The notes under the pieces: generated by a model
Seen by the model: the letters and a program-made list of their open reading frames with translations, nothing else
What the model was told of the DNA's origin: nothing
The model's database searches: none
Position numbers and translations under genes: made by a program
Assembly (NCBI GenBank): GCA_905182175.1
Contig: CAJJAT010000014.1
Coordinates: 186,001-250,000, forward strand
Source of the DNA: Flavobacteriales bacterium UBA1494
GTDB lineage: Bacteria; Bacteroidota; Bacteroidia; Flavobacteriales_E; Vicingaceae
Length of the DNA stretch: 64,000 nt
Direction of reading: 5' to 3'
Shown: piece after piece, positions 26,502-35,292 of the stretch
Position numbering within the stretch: the first letter of the stretch is position 1
How the letters are laid out: every line of letters begins with the position of its first letter

Positions 26502-29105
26502 TTGAACAGGTTTATTTTCCGTCTATTTCTAGTATTGGCAGTTTTGCTAAGCTCTTGCTCTACTGACAAGAACAGGGCGGTGAACCGCGGATTTCACAAC
26601 ATGACCTCGCGCTTCAATGGCTATTTTAATGCAAATGAAATTATAAAAATGCAAGAAACCACTCTCGAAGAGGGTTTCAAAGACGATTACTCCCAACTTC
26701 TTCCCCTGTTCATTTATCCCGACGAAGAAAAGTCGCAAACGATGTATAGCGAAATGGATAAAGTTATTGAAAAATGCTCAGAAGTAATTGAGCGTCATTC
26801 GATTTACGAAAGAAGACAAGAATATGTTAAATGGATTGACGACAGTTATTTTTTAATTGGGAAAGCTAGATTATACAAACAGGAGTTTGGACTAGCTGAG
26901 CAGACATTTCTTTATGTGTACCAAGGCTACAAAAAAGACCCTGCACGTTACAGAGGTTTAAACTGGCTGGTTAAAACATTTATTGAAACCGAGCAATGGG
27001 ATAGAGCCGAAGAGTTTCTAGACTTAGCAGAAGATAACATTAGAAAATATCCGGAGGAATATATAGGACACTATCATGCTATTTTAGCCGACTTTCATTT
27101 AAAGAGAGATCAAGATTACGACAAGGCTATTGAGAGTTTGGAGCAAGCAGTTATTCTGACGAAAGAAAAAGATAATAAAAGACGGTATTCTTATGTTCTA
27201 GCTCAATTGTATCAAAAAAAGAAAAACTTTTTATTGGCAACAGAGACCTACGCGAAAGTATTGAAGTTGAATCCGAATTATATCATGCGTTTTAATGCAA
27301 GAATTAGCAGAGCAATTGCCTTTGATGTAAATGGCAGCGACAGCAGAGCAATTAAGAAAGAGCTCAACAAAATGCTCAAGGACATTAAAAATGAAGAATT
27401 CAAGGATCAAATTTATTTTGCTTTAGCTGAGCTCGCTCTAAAGGAAGACAATGAACCTTTAGCGGTTGAGTTTCTCCAAAAGTCAGTTAACAGCAGCGTT
27501 TCTAACGACAAGCAGAAAGCCCTTTCTTATTTAAGACTGGCTAATTTATATTTCGAAAGACCAGATTATATTGCTGCTCAAGAACGCTATGATAGTACGC
27601 TGCAGTTCTTACCGGAAGATCATCCCGATTACTATCCTACAGAAGATAAAAACAACAACCTACAGGACTTAGTTAGAAACCTAAAAATAATTAAGTTACA
27701 AGACAGCTTATTAATCCTTTCTAATTTAAGCTCTGGAGATAGAGAAAAAAAGGTAAAAGAAATCATTGAAGGTCTCAAAGCCGAAGATGAAAGAAAGAAA
27801 CAAGCAGAGCTTAACAAGTTAGCGGCTGCCCAAAACCAAACAAATCCGGGTTTAATTAATGTAGCTGGAGGCAACAGAAAAGGGAAGTGGTATTTCTACA
27901 ACCCAACAACAATGGGGCTTGGAATTAATGATTTTAAGTCTACATGGGGAGACATTCCATTAGCTGACAACTGGCGCAGGGGCAACAAAAATGCTTCCTC
28001 AATTACTGAAAAATTAGACCCTGAAGAAACACAACTAGCAAAACAAGACTCAATGAAGTCAGCTGACCTATACAATCCCAACGTTTACCTGATGGCAATT
28101 CCAAAAGATTACCAAGAACAACTGAATGCTCACGGCAAAGTAACAGAAGCCCTTTTTAATGTTGGAACAATTTTCAAAGAAAGCTTTAAAAATTACGTTT
28201 ACGCAATTAATTCATTTGAGAGAATTACTGAGCAATATGATACGTCGCGGTATAATTTGCCAGCACATTACCAATTATACCGTATTTACAAAATCACTGA
28301 ATTTGATGAAAAAGCAGACATAGAGAAAGAATGGGTATTGGACAAGCACCCCTTTAGTGAATATGCCTATTTGATTAAAAACCCCAATTACAGCCAAGAA
28401 TCGAAAGCAACCAAAGAAAAAGTGGAAGCATTTTATGTTTCTACCTACAAGCTATACAAATACGGTTTGTATTCTGATGTTATTAATAGTTGTGAAAAGG
28501 CGGATGGATCCTTTGACCCGAATCACTTAAAAGCTAAGTTTGATTTATTAAAAACCCAATCTATTGGGAAATCTAAATCCAAAATAGAATTTAAGATGGC
28601 TCTAGAAAAGTTAATAAAAGACCACCCAAGTACTCCGGAACAGAAAAGAGCCCAAGAAATACTAACCTTCTTGAATCAGCAAGTTGCAGGAAAAGGAGTA
28701 CCTGCTGCAGGGCAGACCAAAGTCAGCAAAAAAACGAATTATAGGCACGACCCTAAGGAGCAGCACATGATGATTGTTTCAGCCAAGCAAAACAAAACCT
28801 CAGGCTTTAATTCCTTAAAAAATAAACTTTCAGACTTTAACAGAAACTCATTTAGAGAAATTAGACTTTCCGTGACGCAATCTGCTTTAGGTGACAAAGA
28901 CATGTTTTTAGTTCGTGGCTTCAAAAACGAATCGGAAGCGGACAGATATTACCGAGCCATCAAAAATGATGCTTCAGTAAAAATTGCTGTTTCCCAGACT
29001 AAAAGCAATCAATACATTATATCTAACAGTAACTTCAGATTGCTATTCAAGAGCAAAGATGAGGAAGAATACATCAAGTTTTTCAAATCTGATTACAATC
29101 AATAA
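26502..29105 (+). CDS. sprE: T9SS-associated TPR lipoprotein SprE/PorW
   Basis: 867 residues. A lipoprotein signal ends at LLSSC (Cys19), followed by an N-terminal NRGFHNMTSRFNGYFNA region, TPR repeats through about residue 400, then KGKWYFYNPTTMGLG...WGDIPLADNWRR, a block characteristic of SprE/PorW. The C-terminus (about 790-867) looks SPOR-like. SprE/PorW links the T9SS trans-envelope machine and is needed for secretion and gliding in Flavobacterium. The start is TTG; no ATG exists between the upstream in-frame TAG and the signal peptide. Confidence 0.85.
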   Translation: MNRFIFRLFLVLAVLLSSCSTDKNRAVNRGFHNMTSRFNGYFNANEIIKMQETTLEEGFKDDYSQLLPLFIYPDEEKSQTMYSEMDKVIEKCSEVIERHSIYERRQEYVKWIDDSYFLIGKARLYKQEFGLAEQTFLYVYQGYKKDPARYRGLNWLVKTFIETEQWDRAEEFLDLAEDNIRKYPEEYIGHYHAILADFHLKRDQDYDKAIESLEQAVILTKEKDNKRRYSYVLAQLYQKKKNFLLATETYAKVLKLNPNYIMRFNARISRAIAFDVNGSDSRAIKKELNKMLKDIKNEEFKDQIYFALAELALKEDNEPLAVEFLQKSVNSSVSNDKQKALSYLRLANLYFERPDYIAAQERYDSTLQFLPEDHPDYYPTEDKNNNLQDLVRNLKIIKLQDSLLILSNLSSGDREKKVKEIIEGLKAEDERKKQAELNKLAAAQNQTNPGLINVAGGNRKGKWYFYNPTTMGLGINDFKSTWGDIPLADNWRRGNKNASSITEKLDPEETQLAKQDSMKSADLYNPNVYLMAIPKDYQEQLNAHGKVTEALFNVGTIFKESFKNYVYAINSFERITEQYDTSRYNLPAHYQLYRIYKITEFDEKADIEKEWVLDKHPFSEYAYLIKNPNYSQESKATKEKVEAFYVSTYKLYKYGLYSDVINSCEKADGSFDPNHLKAKFDLLKTQSIGKSKSKIEFKMALEKLIKDHPSTPEQKRAQEILTFLNQQVAGKGVPAAGQTKVSKKTNYRHDPKEQHMMIVSAKQNKTSGFNSLKNKLSDFNRNSFREIRLSVTQSALGDKDMFLVRGFKNESEADRYYRAIKNDASVKIAVSQTKSNQYIISNSNFRLLFKSKDEEEYIKFFKSDYNQ

Positions 29106-29136
29106 AAGACTAAGACAGTACTTTTTAATTTTATAT

Positions 29137-29144
29137 TACTTTTG
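29137..29144 (+). promoter_or_regulatory. -7 box (TACTTTTG) before bactofilin
   Basis: Exact TAnnTTTG match. Its TTG is in frame with the bactofilin gene and can be mistaken for a start codon. Transcription would begin near 29150, leaving a very short leader for the ATG at 29175. Confidence 0.5.
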
Positions 29145-29174
29145 TACCTTATGTTTAAGCGAAAATCATCTACC

Positions 29175-29570
29175 ATGGCAAGAAATAACGAAATAGATTC
29201 TTCTGCAATTAACCACATAAGACTTGGCACAGAAATTACTGGCGACATCAATTGCAAAGAAGGTATTCGTATTGACGGAAAGTTAGTTGGTAATTTAAAA
29301 TGTGCGGGAAAAATAGTTGTTGGGGAAAGTGGTTTAATTGAAGGAACTATTGAATGCGCAAATGCAATTATTGAAGGGGATATTAAGGGCTCGACCATTG
29401 TTAATGAATTGCTCACCTTGAAAGCAACTTCTAACTTAGTTGGAGACATTACTACTAACAAATTACAAATTGAACCCGGTGCAAACTTCTCAGGAAGTTG
29501 TAAAATGGGCGCTGTGATTAAAGGTTTAGAAAATGGCAGCAGGAAAAACTCCAAGGAAAAAACGGCCTAA
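29175..29570 (+). CDS. Bactofilin (polymer-forming cytoskeletal protein)
   Basis: 131 residues from ATG 29175 (MARNNEID); an ATG at 29151 is possible but would be nearly leaderless. The core is the bactofilin beta-helix: LGTEITGDINCKEGIRIDGKLVGNL, then IEGTIECANAIIEGDIKG and LVGDITTNKLQIEPGANFSG. Bactofilins assemble nucleotide-free filaments at the membrane and organise cell-wall enzymes. The 3' end overlaps atpZ by 38 bases, joining it to the ATP synthase genes. Confidence 0.9.
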   Translation: MARNNEIDSSAINHIRLGTEITGDINCKEGIRIDGKLVGNLKCAGKIVVGESGLIEGTIECANAIIEGDIKGSTIVNELLTLKATSNLVGDITTNKLQIEPGANFSGSCKMGAVIKGLENGSRKNSKEKTA

Positions 29571-29775
29571 ATTCATTTCCTTAACAGGAATTGCTATGCA
29601 GATGGGAGCTACCATCTATTGCTTTTCTTTTGGAGGAAAATATCTCGACTTAAATTACAACCCGAGCGGACGAGCATGGACGATTGCACTAACACTTACG
29701 GGCGTGGTTTTTGCTTTATACAACCTTTTACGCCAAGTTAATAGAATCAACGATGCTGAAGACCGCCCTAAATAG
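29533..29775 (+). CDS. AtpZ/AtpI-type ATP synthase accessory protein
   Basis: 80 residues with two membrane helices (ISLTGIAMQMGATIYCFSFG and WTIALTLTGVVFALYNLL) around a short loop containing GKYLDLNY, the AtpZ/AtpI pattern. Such proteins help Mg2+ handling or c-ring assembly for F-type ATP synthase. It overlaps genes on both sides. The position upstream of atpB supports the assignment. Confidence 0.8.
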   Translation: MAAGKTPRKKRPKFISLTGIAMQMGATIYCFSFGGKYLDLNYNPSGRAWTIALTLTGVVFALYNLLRQVNRINDAEDRPK

Positions 29776-30148
29776 CACCTTTTCTTTTTCTTGGAAACTA
29801 CTTTTATTTCTTCTTATTGTATTAACTACTCACCTGAGCGTTAATTCCTATTTATCAATTGATTCAAGTGCACACCTCCTGCCATTATCCTACGTTCTTA
29901 ACTATCTATTGGTTCTTGTTAGCTACTTTATGATCCTTCTCGCTAAAGCAAAAGGAAGCCACAGTTTAGGCTACCTATTTTTAGCTGGTTTCTTTTTAAA
30001 AATAGCGGTTTTTATGATTTTTTTCAACCCAATTTACAAAGCTGATGATCAAATTATACCTCAAGAGTTTTTTGCGTTTTTTGTTTCTTATGTATTTTGC
30101 TTGGCCTTTGAAACTAAAATAATTGTTAAAATACTGAATCAAGACTAA
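29753..30148 (+). CDS. Small membrane protein of the ATP synthase locus (DUF6168-like)
   Basis: 131 residues with four hydrophobic helices (for example LLFLLIVLTTHLSV and LLVLVSYFMILLAKA). The ATG at 29753 is taken because the longer frame from 29711 lies inside atpZ. It overlaps atpZ by 23 bases and precedes atpB. Proteins like this between atpZ and atpB in Flavobacteria are annotated DUF6168; it may play the AtpI part. I recognise it mostly by position. Confidence 0.65.
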   Translation: MLKTALNSTFSFSWKLLLFLLIVLTTHLSVNSYLSIDSSAHLLPLSYVLNYLLVLVSYFMILLAKAKGSHSLGYLFLAGFFLKIAVFMIFFNPIYKADDQIIPQEFFAFFVSYVFCLAFETKIIVKILNQD

Positions 30149-30213
30149 TTAAAACATCCTATTTTTTTCAAATTATATTCAGCAAATGCTTTTTTCAGGT
30201 TAATAAATTTCGT

Positions 30214-30221
30214 TACGTTTG
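30214..30221 (+). promoter_or_regulatory. -7 box (TACGTTTG) before atpB
   Basis: Exact TAnnTTTG match, 35 bases before atpB, in the only sizeable gap (107 bases) of the row. It implies a separate promoter for atpBEFHAG. Confidence 0.5.
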
Positions 30222-30255
30222 CGGCAAATTTTACAAGCCTATTTGAAGCTCGGAT

Positions 30256-31323
30256 ATGATGGGAAAAAAAATACTTACTCTCTTACTTTTAGCGCTACTT
30301 TTTAGCCCTTTTACAACCTTTGCAAGCGAAACTGTAACAGAACAGACTGCAACAGATGAAGCTAGCGTTAAGGCTGGCATCAAGAAATACATCGCACATC
30401 ACTTAGAAGATTCTTATGATTTTTCTATTTGGCACGCAATGGGACTAGAGTTCCCTCTTCCAATAATTCTTATTGATGAAGGCATGCATGTATTTTCTTC
30501 AGCCAAATTTCACCACGGAGAAACGGTGGCTGAGTCCGAAGGTAAATTTTACAAAATATACCATGCTAAAATTTACAGAACGGATACAGAAGGGACCATT
30601 ACAATAGATCCTGAAACCAATCATCCGGAGCAGATTAAACCTTGGGATTTTTCTATCACTAAAAACGTTGTATCTATCTTCCTTTTCGGATTGTTGATTT
30701 TTGTGTTATTTACTAATGTGGCTCGCTCTTATGGGGACACCCAAATTCCTAACAAACTGGGAAGATTTTTAGAGCCGTTGGTAATATTTGTCAGAGACGA
30801 CATTGCCATTCCTAACATTGGCGAAAAGAATTATAGACGATACATGGGATATATATTAACTGTGTTCTTCTTTATTTGGTTTATTAACCTTGCAGGTTTA
30901 ACTCCTTTGGGGATTAATGTTACAGGTAACATTGCTGTAACCTTCGCTTTAGCACTAATTACATTTTTGATCACACAATTTACGGCAAAGAAATCTTATT
31001 GGATGCACATTTTTTGGAACCCCAGTGTTCCTTTATTTATGAGACTTCCTTTAGCTGCAATTGAGTTGTTGGGTGTGTTTATAAAGCCTTTCTCTTTAAT
31101 GATTCGTTTGTACGCAAACATGACGGCAGGTCACGTTGTTATTATGAGTCTAATCGGTCTGTTGTATATCTTTAACAACTGGTTTGCTAGGGGAGCATTT
31201 TTAGGATTAACATTATTTTTGTCAATCATAGAACTTTTGGTTGCGTTCTTACAAGCATATATATTTGCTATGCTGACTGCCTTATACTTTGGTGCAGCGG
31301 TAGAAGAAAGCGATCATCATTAA
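30256..31323 (+). CDS. atpB: ATP synthase F0 subunit a
   Basis: 355 residues. A signal-like N-terminus (FSPFTTFAS) and a long extension of about 130 residues precede the five-helix core, as is usual in Bacteroidota. The essential arginine is in MIRLYANMTAGHVV, and the final helix carries FLQAYIFAMLTALYF. It forms the proton half-channels beside the c-ring. Start ATG at 30256; a second ATG follows immediately. Confidence 0.95.
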   Translation: MMGKKILTLLLLALLFSPFTTFASETVTEQTATDEASVKAGIKKYIAHHLEDSYDFSIWHAMGLEFPLPIILIDEGMHVFSSAKFHHGETVAESEGKFYKIYHAKIYRTDTEGTITIDPETNHPEQIKPWDFSITKNVVSIFLFGLLIFVLFTNVARSYGDTQIPNKLGRFLEPLVIFVRDDIAIPNIGEKNYRRYMGYILTVFFFIWFINLAGLTPLGINVTGNIAVTFALALITFLITQFTAKKSYWMHIFWNPSVPLFMRLPLAAIELLGVFIKPFSLMIRLYANMTAGHVVIMSLIGLLYIFNNWFARGAFLGLTLFLSIIELLVAFLQAYIFAMLTALYFGAAVEESDHH

Positions 31324-31352
31324 TTTGTATTTTTTAATTTAAACTATATATT

Positions 31353-31544
31353 ATGGAAATTCCAGGAATCGTAGGAGCAGGTTTAATTGTAATTGGTGTC
31401 GGAATGGGCATTGGTAGAATTGGTGGATCTGCAATGGAAGGTATCGCAAGACAACCTGAAGCTGCAAACAAAATTCAAACGGCAATGATTATTGCTGCTG
31501 CACTTATTGAAGGTATTGGTTTCGCTGCATTATTTGCATCTTAA
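31353..31544 (+). CDS. atpE: ATP synthase F0 subunit c
   Basis: 63 residues, a two-helix hairpin with the cytoplasmic loop ARQPEA and the proton-carrying glutamate in ALIEGIGFAALF. The residue after the Glu is Gly rather than Ser, and no Gln stands at the sodium-ligand position in helix 1, which points to proton rather than sodium coupling. A strong hairpin follows the stop. Confidence 0.95.
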   Translation: MEIPGIVGAGLIVIGVGMGIGRIGGSAMEGIARQPEAANKIQTAMIIAAALIEGIGFAALFAS

Positions 31545-31564
31545 TCTAAATCCTAAAAAGAATT

Positions 31565-31599
31565 AAAATAGTCTGCAACGGTTGGTTGCAGACTATTTT
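31565..31599 (+). promoter_or_regulatory. Perfect 15-bp hairpin between atpE and atpF
   Basis: Arms AAAATAGTCTGCAAC (31565-31579) and GTTGCAGACTATTTT (31585-31599) are exact inverse complements with a 5-base loop. The 3' arm ends in TTTT but the following sequence is A-rich, so it is a partial terminator or an mRNA-stabilising stem. Position suggests a role in giving extra subunit c. Confidence 0.7.
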
Positions 31600-31617
31600 A
31601 AAATTAAAAGATAAAAG

Positions 31618-32118
31618 ATGGATAAATTATTAGATCAGTTTTCAGTTGGCCTTTTCTTTTGGCAAATAATTTTATTTTTAGCGTTATTATTCTTGTTAAG
31701 AAAATACGCTTGGAAACCAATTTTAACGTCTGTGATCAACAGAGAAGAGTCAATTAAAGAAGGTTTAGAGTCTGCTGAGCTTGCAAAAAAGCAAATGCGA
31801 CAGTTAAAAGAAGACAACAAATCGCTATTGGCAGAAGCTAGAATGGAAAGAGATCTTATTGTTAAAGAAGCTAGAGAGGCGAAAGACAATATGATTTCTG
31901 AAGCGAAAGATAAAGCAAAAGAGGAAGGTGCTAAGATGATTGAAGCTGCAAAGTCTGCGATACAGGCAGAAAGGAATGCTGCTGTAAATCAATTAAAGAG
32001 CCAAGTAGCTGAATTATCTATTCAAATTGCAGAAAAGATAATTAAGAGCGAAATTTCTTCAAATGCAAGGCAGCAAGAAATAATTTCTGCAGCGATGCAA
32101 AATGCTAAATTGAATTAG
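31618..32118 (+). CDS. atpF: ATP synthase F0 subunit b
   Basis: 166 residues: one N-terminal membrane helix (GLFFWQIILFLALLFLL) with the WKPIL exit motif, then a long charged helix rich in K, E and A that forms the peripheral stalk dimer. Length is normal. It lies 18 bases after the hairpin and 4 bases before atpH. Confidence 0.95.
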   Translation: MDKLLDQFSVGLFFWQIILFLALLFLLRKYAWKPILTSVINREESIKEGLESAELAKKQMRQLKEDNKSLLAEARMERDLIVKEAREAKDNMISEAKDKAKEEGAKMIEAAKSAIQAERNAAVNQLKSQVAELSIQIAEKIIKSEISSNARQQEIISAAMQNAKLN

Positions 32119-32122
32119 GAAC

Positions 32123-32665
32123 ATGAAAGGAGTTAGAGCAGCAATAAGATACGCGAAAGCACTACAACAATTATCCCAAGAGAAAAATATTTTGGAAGTA
32201 ATTGTTGTTGACGTAAAGTTGATTCATAACACCATTATAGAAAATAAGGATTTAGCAATGATGCTTAAAAGTCCGCTTGTTAAAGCAGACAAAAAGGGCA
32301 ATGTGCTAATATCAATTTTCGATAAGAAAATAAATGAGCTGACAGTAAAATTTATTCAACTTGTGGTTTCTCATAAAAGAGAAAATATTTTGTTGGCAAT
32401 TTGCGAACAGTTTATTGGCATTTACAATGAAATTAAAAACATTGCACGTGTAACAGTTACCACACCAAATGCATTAACAGATGCGTTAAGATCAGAATTG
32501 TTAGCTAAAATAAAAACCGAATATTCACTTTCTGCTGTTGAATTAGTAGAAAAGGTGGATGCTTCATTGATTGGCGGGTTAGTTTTACGAATTGGCGACA
32601 AGCAATTGGATGCTAGTATTCGAAGGCAATTAAATGACATTAAACAAGAACTAGTACAAGTATAA
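32123..32665 (+). CDS. atpH: ATP synthase F1 subunit delta
   Basis: 180 residues with the OSCP/delta layout: N-terminal [13 protein letters not shown] and C-terminal [27 protein letters not shown]. It joins the peripheral stalk to the top of the F1 head. Located between atpF and atpA. Confidence 0.95.
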   Translation: MKGVRAAIRYAKALQQLSQEKNILEVIVVDVKLIHNTIIENKDLAMMLKSPLVKADKKGNVLISIFDKKINELTVKFIQLVVSHKRENILLAICEQFIGIYNEIKNIARVTVTTPNALTDALRSELLAKIKTEYSLSAVELVEKVDASLIGGLVLRIGDKQLDASIRRQLNDIKQELVQV

Positions 32666-32678
32666 AAATCAGATAAAA

Positions 32679-34259
32679 ATGGCTGAAGTAAATCCGGCAG
32701 AAGTTTCTGCAATTCTTAGAGATCAATTAGCAGGTATAACAACCGAAGCAGACCTAGAAGAAGTAGGTACTGTCCTTTTCGTAGGGGATGGTATTGCAAG
32801 AATCTATGGAATGTCACAGGTTCAATCAGGAGAATTGATTGAATTTGATGGTGGACTTATGGGTATCGTTCTAAACTTAGAAGAAGATAACGTAGGTGCT
32901 GTATTGTTAGGATCTTCTAACAAAGTAAGAGAAGGCGATACTGTTAAAAGAACAGGAAGAATTGCATCTGTAAACGTTGGTGAAGGCATGTTAGGAAGAG
33001 TAGTTGATACTCTTGGAACTCCTATTGACGGAAAAGGACCAATTCAAGGTGAAACATTTGAAATGCCTATTGAAAGAAAGGCCCCTGGAGTGATTTACCG
33101 TCAGCCAGTAAACGAACCACTTCAAACAGGGATTAAGTCAATTGACTCAATGATTCCTGTAGGCAGAGGACAAAGAGAGCTAATTATTGGTGATAGACAA
33201 ACAGGGAAAACTACTGTTGCAATTGATACGATTATCAATCAAAAAGAATTTCACGATAGAGGCGAGACTGTCTATTGCGTTTATGTTGCAATCGGTCAAA
33301 AAGGATCTACCGTTGCAGGTATTGTTAAAACTTTAGAAGATGCAGGCGCTATGGCGTACACTACTATTGTTGCTGCTCCTGCTTCTGATCCAGCTCCAAT
33401 GCAGTTTTATGCTCCATTTACAGGCGTAGCAATTGCTGAATATTTTAGAGACACAGGAAGACCTGCATTAATTGTATTTGATGATTTATCGAAGCAGGCA
33501 GTCGCCTACCGTGAGGTATCTCTACTTTTGAGACGTCCTCCAGGTCGTGAAGCATACCCTGGTGATGTATTTTACCTTCACTCAAGATTGCTAGAGAGAT
33601 CAGCAAAAATTATCAACGATGATACTATTGCTTCCCAAATGAACGATTTACCTCCATCATTGGTCGGTAAGGTAAAAGGTGGCGGTTCGATTACTGCACT
33701 TCCAATTATTGAAACACAAGCAGGTGACGTTTCTGCATACATTCCTACCAACGTAATTTCGATTACTGATGGACAGATTTTCTTAGAGTCTAACTTATTC
33801 CTTTCAGGTGTAAGACCTGCAATTAACGTAGGTATCTCAGTATCTAGAGTTGGTGGAGCTGCTCAAATTAAATCAATGAAGAAGGTAGCGGGAACATTGA
33901 AGCTAGACCAAGCGCAGTACCGTGAACTGGAGGCTTTCTCTAAGTTTGGATCTGATTTGGATGCAGCTACAAAATCTGTATTGGATAAAGGAGCTAGAAA
34001 CGTTGAGATTCTAAAACAAGCTCAAAATGCTCCAATGTCTGTCGAAAACCAGGTTGCTATTATCCACTTAGGTGTAAAAGGACTATTGAGAAGTATTCCT
34101 GTAAAGCAAGTTAGAAAGTTTGAGGTAGAGTATTTAGAATATTTGAATGCGAAGCACAGAGACACTTTAGACTCTTTGAAGAAAGGAAAATATACAGATG
34201 CTGAAACTTCAATTTTAGAAAAAGTAGCTGCAGATTTGAGTGTAAACTATACTGCATAA
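32679..34259 (+). CDS. atpA: ATP synthase F1 subunit alpha
   Basis: 526 residues. The Walker A loop is [11 protein letters not shown], with later [13 protein letters not shown] and the arginine finger region [10 protein letters not shown]. It is the non-catalytic nucleotide-binding subunit that alternates with beta; the beta gene (atpD) is not in this window. Typical length. Confidence 0.97.
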   Translation: MAEVNPAEVSAILRDQLAGITTEADLEEVGTVLFVGDGIARIYGMSQVQSGELIEFDGGLMGIVLNLEEDNVGAVLLGSSNKVREGDTVKRTGRIASVNVGEGMLGRVVDTLGTPIDGKGPIQGETFEMPIERKAPGVIYRQPVNEPLQTGIKSIDSMIPVGRGQRELIIGDRQTGKTTVAIDTIINQKEFHDRGETVYCVYVAIGQKGSTVAGIVKTLEDAGAMAYTTIVAAPASDPAPMQFYAPFTGVAIAEYFRDTGRPALIVFDDLSKQAVAYREVSLLLRRPPGREAYPGDVFYLHSRLLERSAKIINDDTIASQMNDLPPSLVGKVKGGGSITALPIIETQAGDVSAYIPTNVISITDGQIFLESNLFLSGVRPAINVGISVSRVGGAAQIKSMKKVAGTLKLDQAQYRELEAFSKFGSDLDAATKSVLDKGARNVEILKQAQNAPMSVENQVAIIHLGVKGLLRSIPVKQVRKFEVEYLEYLNAKHRDTLDSLKKGKYTDAETSILEKVAADLSVNYTA

Positions 34260-34285
34260 TCACCAGCTAAAAATTAGCTAACAAG

Positions 34286-35167
34286 ATGGCAAATTTAAAA
34301 GAAATACGAAATAGGATTACTTCGGTATCGTCAACAAGGCAGATTACTTCAGCCATGAAGATGGTTTCTGCTGCCAAATTAAGAAGAGCTCAGGATGCGA
34401 TTACGCAAATGAGACCTTATGCCAATAAGTTGAAAGAGTTATTGGGAAATTTGAGCGACGGAACCAACGATGGCGACGGAAGTATTTACGAAGAGCAAAG
34501 AGAAGTAAAAAGGGTTTTATTAATCCCAATTACTTCCAACAGAGGTCTCGCAGGTGCATTTAATGCAAATATCATTAAACAAACCAGTAAAATTATCAAT
34601 GAAAAATATGCTGATAAAGATGTTACTGTATTAGCCATTGGTAAAAAGGCAGATGATTTTTTCAAAAAAACCGAGTACAATATTAAAGGTACAACTCTTC
34701 CAGGAAAATTAGATACAATCTTCGATGACCTAAACTTTAAGAGAGTTTCCAAAGTAGCAGGTAAAATTATGCGTGCCTTTGAATTCAAGCAATTTGATGA
34801 AGTCGTCATCATTTACAATGAATTTGTAAATGCTGCTGTTCAGAATGTAAATGTTGAACAAATGATGCCTATCGTATCAAATAACGTTGAAGAGTCTAGT
34901 GTTGCTTCCGATTACATTTATGAGCCATCAAAAGAATTTATTGTTGAGGAATTAATTCCGAAATCAATTAAACTACAACTATTTAAAGCCTTATTAGATT
35001 CTCATGCTTCAGAGCATGGAGCTAGAATGACAGCAATGCATAAGGCAACTGATAACGCTTCTGAAATGATTAATGACCTAAAATTGGTTTACAACAAAGC
35101 AAGGCAAGCATCCATTACTAATGAAATTTTAGAAATTGTTGGAGGTGCTGAAGCACTGAATAACTAG
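34286..35167 (+). CDS. atpG: ATP synthase F1 subunit gamma
   Basis: 293 residues with the conserved N-terminus IRNRITSVSSTRQITSAMKMVSAAKLRRAQ and C-terminus ASEMINDLKLVYNKARQASITNEILEIVGGAEAL, which form the rotor coiled coil. It ends the operon; a clear terminator follows, and atpD/atpC do not. Confidence 0.97.
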   Translation: MANLKEIRNRITSVSSTRQITSAMKMVSAAKLRRAQDAITQMRPYANKLKELLGNLSDGTNDGDGSIYEEQREVKRVLLIPITSNRGLAGAFNANIIKQTSKIINEKYADKDVTVLAIGKKADDFFKKTEYNIKGTTLPGKLDTIFDDLNFKRVSKVAGKIMRAFEFKQFDEVVIIYNEFVNAAVQNVNVEQMMPIVSNNVEESSVASDYIYEPSKEFIVEELIPKSIKLQLFKALLDSHASEHGARMTAMHKATDNASEMINDLKLVYNKARQASITNEILEIVGGAEALNN

Positions 35168-35186
35168 AATATAAAATCTATTGTTT

Positions 35187-35222
35187 AAAAGCCCGAAACG
35201 AGAAATCGTATCGGGCTTTTTT
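35187..35222 (+). terminator. Rho-independent terminator of the atp operon
   Basis: Stem AAAAGCCCGAxACGA / TCGTxTCGGGCTTTTTT with a short GAAA-type loop and T-run, starting 20 bases after atpG. Confidence 0.85.
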
Positions 35223-35292
35223 GTTGGCAACAATGTAAGATTATGACATTGTAAAGAAGTATGATTACCTTTCGTTTTTGAAAATCATACAC

